Below, piece after piece: positions 26,570-29,646 of a DNA stretch of 29,646 nt. The notes under the pieces are model-generated. The model did no database searches. It was not told the origin of the DNA and worked only from the letters and a program-made list of their open reading frames with translations. A program made the position numbers and the translations under genes. Position 1 is the stretch's first letter; each line of letters begins with the position of its first letter. This DNA comes from an uncultured Nocardioides sp. Its GTDB lineage: Bacteria; Actinomycetota; Actinomycetes; Propionibacteriales; Nocardioidaceae. The stretch spans positions 1-29,646 of the forward strand of contig NZ_CAMPGZ010000020.1 in assembly GCF_946885725.1 (NCBI RefSeq), given 5' to 3'.

Positions 26570-27249
26570 GCGACCCTCCAGCGGCGCTCGAGACGGTGGG
26601 CGAAGAAGGACACGACCTCGACGAGGACGACGAAGATCGCCGCGAACGTGATGAAGATGCCGACCCGGTCACCGGGAAAGTCGTTGGTGAAGCCGCGCAT
26701 CCGGAAGAACGCCTCGGCGACACCGAAGGCGCCCGCGACGGTGGTGTTCTTCAGCAGCGCGATCTGCACGCTGGCGAGCGGCGGCACTGAGGCCCGGAAC
26801 GCCTGCGGCAGGATCACGTGGCGCATGGCCCCCGAGAACGGAAGGCCGACCGCGCGGGCCGCCTCGGCCTGACCGAGCGGCACGGCGTTGACGCCCGATC
26901 GCAGGGCCTCGCAGACGAACGTCGAGGTGTACGCCGTGAGCGCGGCGATCGAGGCGGCGAAGACGTTGTTCATGCGCAGGTCGCCGAGCACGATGTCGAC
27001 GAAGTTGAAGTTGACGCCGACCTTCGGGCCGGCGATCCGGAAGAACACGAACACGATCAGCAACGGGGTGTTGCGCACCACCGTGACGTAGATGGCGGCG
27101 GCCTTGGCCAGCACGGCGATCGGGCCGACGCGGAACGCCGCCAGCAGGGTCCCGAAGATCAGCGACAGGATGCCGGAGATCACGAACAGCGCGAGTGTGT
27201 GAGCGAACGCCCACGCCACCAGGTCGGCATTGTCGAAGACGACTCTCAC
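26566..27249 (-). CDS. gluC: Glutamate-type ABC transporter permease GluC
   Basis: A 227-aa permease with about five membrane segments and the coupling motif EAARAVGLPFSGAMRHVILPQ. The segment VVRNTPLLIVFVFF is typical of polar amino-acid permeases. It starts with GTG 27249 and follows the gluB hairpins. Pairs with GluD to form the heterodimeric channel. Confidence 0.9.
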   Translation of the reverse strand: MRVVFDNADLVAWAFAHTLALFVISGILSLIFGTLLAAFRVGPIAVLAKAAAIYVTVVRNTPLLIVFVFFRIAGPKVGVNFNFVDIVLGDLRMNNVFAASIAALTAYTSTFVCEALRSGVNAVPLGQAEAARAVGLPFSGAMRHVILPQAFRASVPPLASVQIALLKNTTVAGAFGVAEAFFRMRGFTNDFPGDRVGIFITFAAIFVVLVEVVSFFAHRLERRWRVA

Positions 27250-27288
27250 CGCTCACCCGTCCTTCGTCGCTCGGGGATGGTCAGGGAT

Positions 27289-27341
27289 GCCGGCGAACGG
27301 CCGGCGAGGTGCCCGGGGCCGGTCGTCGACCGACCCCGGGC
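27289..27341 (-). promoter_or_regulatory. Tandem hairpins between gluB and gluC
   Basis: A strong stem GCCCGGGG (27311-27318)/CCCCGGGC (27334-27341) with a nested GGTC/GACC and a second stem GCCGGC (27289-27294)/GCCGGC (27300-27305) lie in the 105-nt gap between the binding-protein and first permease genes. No T-run follows. In ABC uptake operons such structures protect or attenuate the transcript so more binding protein than permease is made; this function is inferred. Confidence 0.6.
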
Positions 27342-27354
27342 GCGTGTCAGCCGA

Positions 27355-28257
27355 TCAGGACTGGCACTCGTCGAGCTCCGGGGGCTCCGGCGTCTCGACG
27401 CCACCCTTGCCGAGCGTTGACTCGAAGGCCTTGGCCCACGAGCCGTCCTCGAAGGCCTCCTGCAGGACGCCGTTGATCCACTCGCACATCTCCGGGTAGT
27501 CCTTGCTGTAGCCGACGCCGATGCGCTCCTCGGAGAACTCGTCGCCGACGACCTTCAGCTCGCCCTCGTTCTGCGCGGCGAGGCCGGCCAGGATCGAGCC
27601 GTCGGTGGACATCGCCTCGACCGTGCCGTTGAGCACGTCGTCGGCGCACTGCGAGTAGGTCTCGGCCGGGGCCGGGATCGCGCCCTCCTTCTCGACGTTC
27701 TCGATCGACGTCGAGCCGGTGACCGAGCAGACCTCCTCGCCCTTCAGGTCCTCGATGCCCGTGATGTCGCTGTCGGAGCGGACGAGAACCTGCTGGCCGG
27801 TGATCATGTAGGGACCGGTCTGGCCGACCAGCTCACGACGCTCGTCGGTGATGGAGTACGACGCCAGCACGAGGTCGACGCGACCCTCCTGGAGGTACGG
27901 CTCCCGGTTGTCGGAGATCGTCTCCTCCCACGTCACCGCGTCGGTGTCCTCGGGATCGATGCCGAGGTCGGCGACGAGCAGCTTGGCGATCTCGACGTCG
28001 AAGCCGGTCGGGATGTCGGACGAGGCGTCCTTGTAGCCCAGGCCGGGCTGGTCGTAGCGCACGCCGACGGTGATCTTGCCCGCCTCGGCGAGCTCAGCCA
28101 TGCGGGAGCCCTCCTCGAACTTGCCCTCCTCGACCTCCTCGGCCTCGACGTCGGTGCCCTCGTCGCCGCCGCTGCCGGCCTCGCCACACGCCGCCAGGCT
28201 CAGCGCGAGCCCGACGCCGGCGACCAGAGCCGCGGCGCGCGTCCTCATGATTCGCAT
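27355..28257 (-). CDS. gluB: Glutamate-type ABC transporter substrate-binding lipoprotein GluB
   Basis: A 300-aa lipoprotein with lipobox LAAC and lipidated Cys24. After an acidic, flexible linker (about 25-52) follows a family 3 solute-binding domain with KITVGVRYDQPGLGYKD, GFDVEIAKLL, and the Cys-rich elements EEVCSV, YSQCADD, and PEMCEW that could form disulfides. It captures the amino acid outside the cell and delivers it to GluCD. AGGGAG lies 6 nt before ATG 28257, a strong ribosome binding site; ATG 28248 is an alternative three codons in. Confidence 0.92.
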   Translation of the reverse strand: MRIMRTRAAALVAGVGLALSLAACGEAGSGGDEGTDVEAEEVEEGKFEEGSRMAELAEAGKITVGVRYDQPGLGYKDASSDIPTGFDVEIAKLLVADLGIDPEDTDAVTWEETISDNREPYLQEGRVDLVLASYSITDERRELVGQTGPYMITGQQVLVRSDSDITGIEDLKGEEVCSVTGSTSIENVEKEGAIPAPAETYSQCADDVLNGTVEAMSTDGSILAGLAAQNEGELKVVGDEFSEERIGVGYSKDYPEMCEWINGVLQEAFEDGSWAKAFESTLGKGGVETPEPPELDECQS

Positions 28258-28346
28258 TGCTATCTCCCTTTGTTGACGGCCCGAGATCCCCCGGAGCCGA
28301 GATGTGTTGCGTCGTAGGGACGGTGGTCAGTGGGTCCTCGGCACCG

Positions 28347-29087
28347 TCAGTGCTTGAGGATCTTTCCCAGGAAGTCCTGGGCGCGGGCGGACTGCGGGTT
28401 GGTGAAGAACTCGTTGGGGGTGTTCTCCTCGACGATCTGGCCGTCGGACATGAACACGACCCGGTCTGCCGCCGTGCGAGCGAAGCCCATCTCGTGAGTG
28501 ACGACAACCATGGTCATGCCTCGCTTGGCGAGGTCGACCATCGCGTCGAGCACCTCCTTGATCATCTCCGGGTCGAGCGCGGAGGTCGGCTCGTCGAAGA
28601 GCATCACCTTGGGCTCCATGGCCAGCGCGCGGGCGATGGCCACCCGCTGCTGCTGGCCGCCGGAGAGCTGGGCGGGGTACTTGTCCGCCTGGTTGGCGAC
28701 GCCGACCCGCTCCAGCAGGCCCCGGGCCTTCTCCTCGGCGGTGGCCTTGTCGAGGCCGCGGACCTTGATCGGGCCGAGCGTCACGTTCTCGAGGATCGTC
28801 TTGTGCGCGAACAGGTTGAACGACTGGAACACCATGCCGACCTCGGCACGGTGCGCGGCCAGTGCCTTGCCCTCGGAGGGCAGCGGCTTGCCGTCGAGCG
28901 TGATCGTCCCCTTGTCGATGGTCTCGAGCCGGTTGATCGTGCGGCACAGCGTCGACTTGCCGGAACCGGAGGGGCCGATCACCACGACGACCTCGCCGCG
29001 CGCGATCGAGAGGTTGATGTCCTGAAGGACGTGCAGATCGCCGAACCACTTGTCGACGTGCTCGAGCACCACCAGGGGGTCCGTCAT
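28347..29087 (-). CDS. gluA: Glutamate-type ABC transporter ATPase GluA
   Basis: A 246-aa ATPase of the polar amino-acid uptake class. Motifs: Walker [10 protein letters not shown] (38-46), Q-loop Gln88 in VFQSFNLF, signature LSGGQ (141-145), Walker B DE at 165-166 in [11 protein letters not shown], and switch His198 in [10 protein letters not shown]. The open frame extends 103 codons upstream, but the family starts at [11 protein letters not shown] and a -10 box lies 7 nt before ATG 29087. First gene of gluABCD, the order known in Corynebacterium glutamicum. Confidence 0.94.
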   Translation of the reverse strand: MTDPLVVLEHVDKWFGDLHVLQDINLSIARGEVVVVIGPSGSGKSTLCRTINRLETIDKGTITLDGKPLPSEGKALAAHRAEVGMVFQSFNLFAHKTILENVTLGPIKVRGLDKATAEEKARGLLERVGVANQADKYPAQLSGGQQQRVAIARALAMEPKVMLFDEPTSALDPEMIKEVLDAMVDLAKRGMTMVVVTHEMGFARTAADRVVFMSDGQIVEENTPNEFFTNPQSARAQDFLGKILKH

Positions 29088-29280
29088 GCCCAGGAACCTA
29101 GCGGTGGCAGGCCTCCGTGACCATCCCGCACACGGAGGGTTGGAGCAGCGTTGCGATTCCGTGACCACTGCGACTCTTGTCACGGTGGGTCCGGTCCAGG
29201 CGTTGCCCGGGGCCCCGGGGGTACCCGGGCCCTGTGATTGGATCGAGAGCCTCGAGCAGCACCGCAGAAAGGTGGAGTCC
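29088..29280. promoter_or_regulatory. Divergent intergenic region upstream of gluA
   Basis: On the minus strand TAGGTT (plus AACCTA at 29095-29100) ends 7 nt before the gluA ATG, giving a leaderless start. A GC-only dyad GCCCGGG (29205-29211)/CCCGGGC (29224-29230) with a palindromic CCCCGGGG in its loop lies further on. For the plus-strand gene AGGTGGAG at 29270-29277 is a ribosome binding site; I could not place its promoter. Confidence 0.5.
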
Positions 29281-29646
29281 GTGCCCCGCAAGAACCCGTT
29301 GACCGCCCCGCTGGGGAAGATCAAGGACACCGCGCTCGACGCGATCAAGGACCCGAAGGGGACCGCCGAGAAGGTCGTCGACCAGGCCCGTGGCACCGCG
29401 TCGCTGGGCCGCAGCCTCGCCGGGGGCGTCGTCGGCCAGGTCGCCGGTCAGGTCGCCTCGCGGGTCCCGAAGCGCCGGGGTACGTCGCAGACCTCGACAC
29501 CGCCCGCGCCGACCGTGCGGCCGGTGCCCTCGGAGGAGCCGCGCCCGCACGGCGACCCGCTCCAGCCGGCGACCAAGGCGCCCGCGAAGAAGGCCCCGGC
29601 CGCCAAGAAGGCTCCAGCCGCTCCCGCCAAGAAGACGGCCGCGAAG
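29281..29646 (+). CDS. Lys/Ala/Pro-rich protein with histone-H1-like tail (3' end outside window)
   Basis: The frame from GTG 29281 is open to the last base (122 codons), so the gene leaves the window on the right. AGGTGGAG lies 3 nt upstream. The first 60 residues form a small basic and hydrophobic region ([20 protein letters not shown], then [16 protein letters not shown] with Gly/Ala/Val repeats). A Pro-rich stretch follows, then [20 protein letters not shown], an H1-like tail of the kind found in several actinobacterial DNA-binding proteins. I do not recognise the N-terminal part. Lysine-rich tails of this type bind nucleic acid or anionic polymers; nothing more can be claimed from this fragment. 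Confidence 0.65.
   Translation, partial: MPRKNPLTAPLGKIKDTALDAIKDPKGTAEKVVDQARGTASLGRSLAGGVVGQVAGQVASRVPKRRGTSQTSTPPAPTVRPVPSEEPRPHGDPLQPATKAPAKKAPAAKKAPAAPAKKTAAK

Overview
The window is very GC-rich actinobacterial chromosome (C or G at most third codon positions, many GTG starts, TAnnnT -10 boxes). The gene set pgsA - cinA/pncC - clgR ... DUF3046 - recA - recX, with an RNase Y gene and a gluABCD-type operon, fits a high-GC member of the Propionibacteriales such as a Nocardioides-like organism; that placement is inferred from content and order, not from a database search. I saw no rRNA, tRNA, CRISPR array, transposase, integrase or prophage gene. Most of the window is ordinary core chromosome with accessory genes inserted between conserved blocks.

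Layout. 1-1547: the 3' part of rimO and the phosphatidylglycerophosphate synthase gene pgsA, overlapping by four bases. 1614-6961: three inserted genes, namely a small secreted protein (minus), a large secreted multidomain nuclease of the ExeM type (plus) and a family 15 glycoside hydrolase (minus). 7026-8041: pncC (the CinA C-terminal domain alone) and a ClgR-like regulator. 8224-13718: nei2 and lhr, a DNA-repair pair read on the minus strand. 13765-15401: a thioredoxin-reductase-like flavoprotein divergent from an XRE-cupin regulator, with a perfect 16-bp palindrome between them. 15434-18041: a three-gene ABC-2 export operon with stop/start overlaps. 18051-18215: an internally deleted P-loop ATPase remnant. 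18212-19677: a lipoprotein and a GNAT acetyltransferase on the minus strand. 19769-23265: DUF3046 protein, MFS transporter, recA and recX. 23511-24917: RNase Y. 25220-25696: a DUF4442 hotdog protein. 25715-29087: a glutamate-type ABC uptake operon (gluA-gluB-gluC-gluD, minus strand). 29281-end: the start of a gene with a histone-H1-like Lys/Ala/Pro tail.

The clearest regulatory signals are at recA, where a perfect LexA box (21352-21365) sits against one -10 box and a second promoter matches the RecA-NDp/PafBC pattern (21433-21454), so both DNA-damage circuits appear to converge on recA-recX. rny has a strong promoter whose -35 hexamer contains the recX stop codon, followed by a leader of about 215 nt with a stable hairpin. 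At least six genes have a TAnnnT box 6 or 7 nt before the start codon, which predicts leaderless mRNAs and helps fix their starts. Several intergenic regions carry long inverted repeats: after pgsA, between clgR and nei2, between gluB and gluC, and upstream of the DUF4442 gene.

I do not see a clear undescribed system. The best candidates for a second look are the recA and rny control regions, the intergenic repeat elements, the palindrome at 14782-14797 and the decayed ATPase gene.
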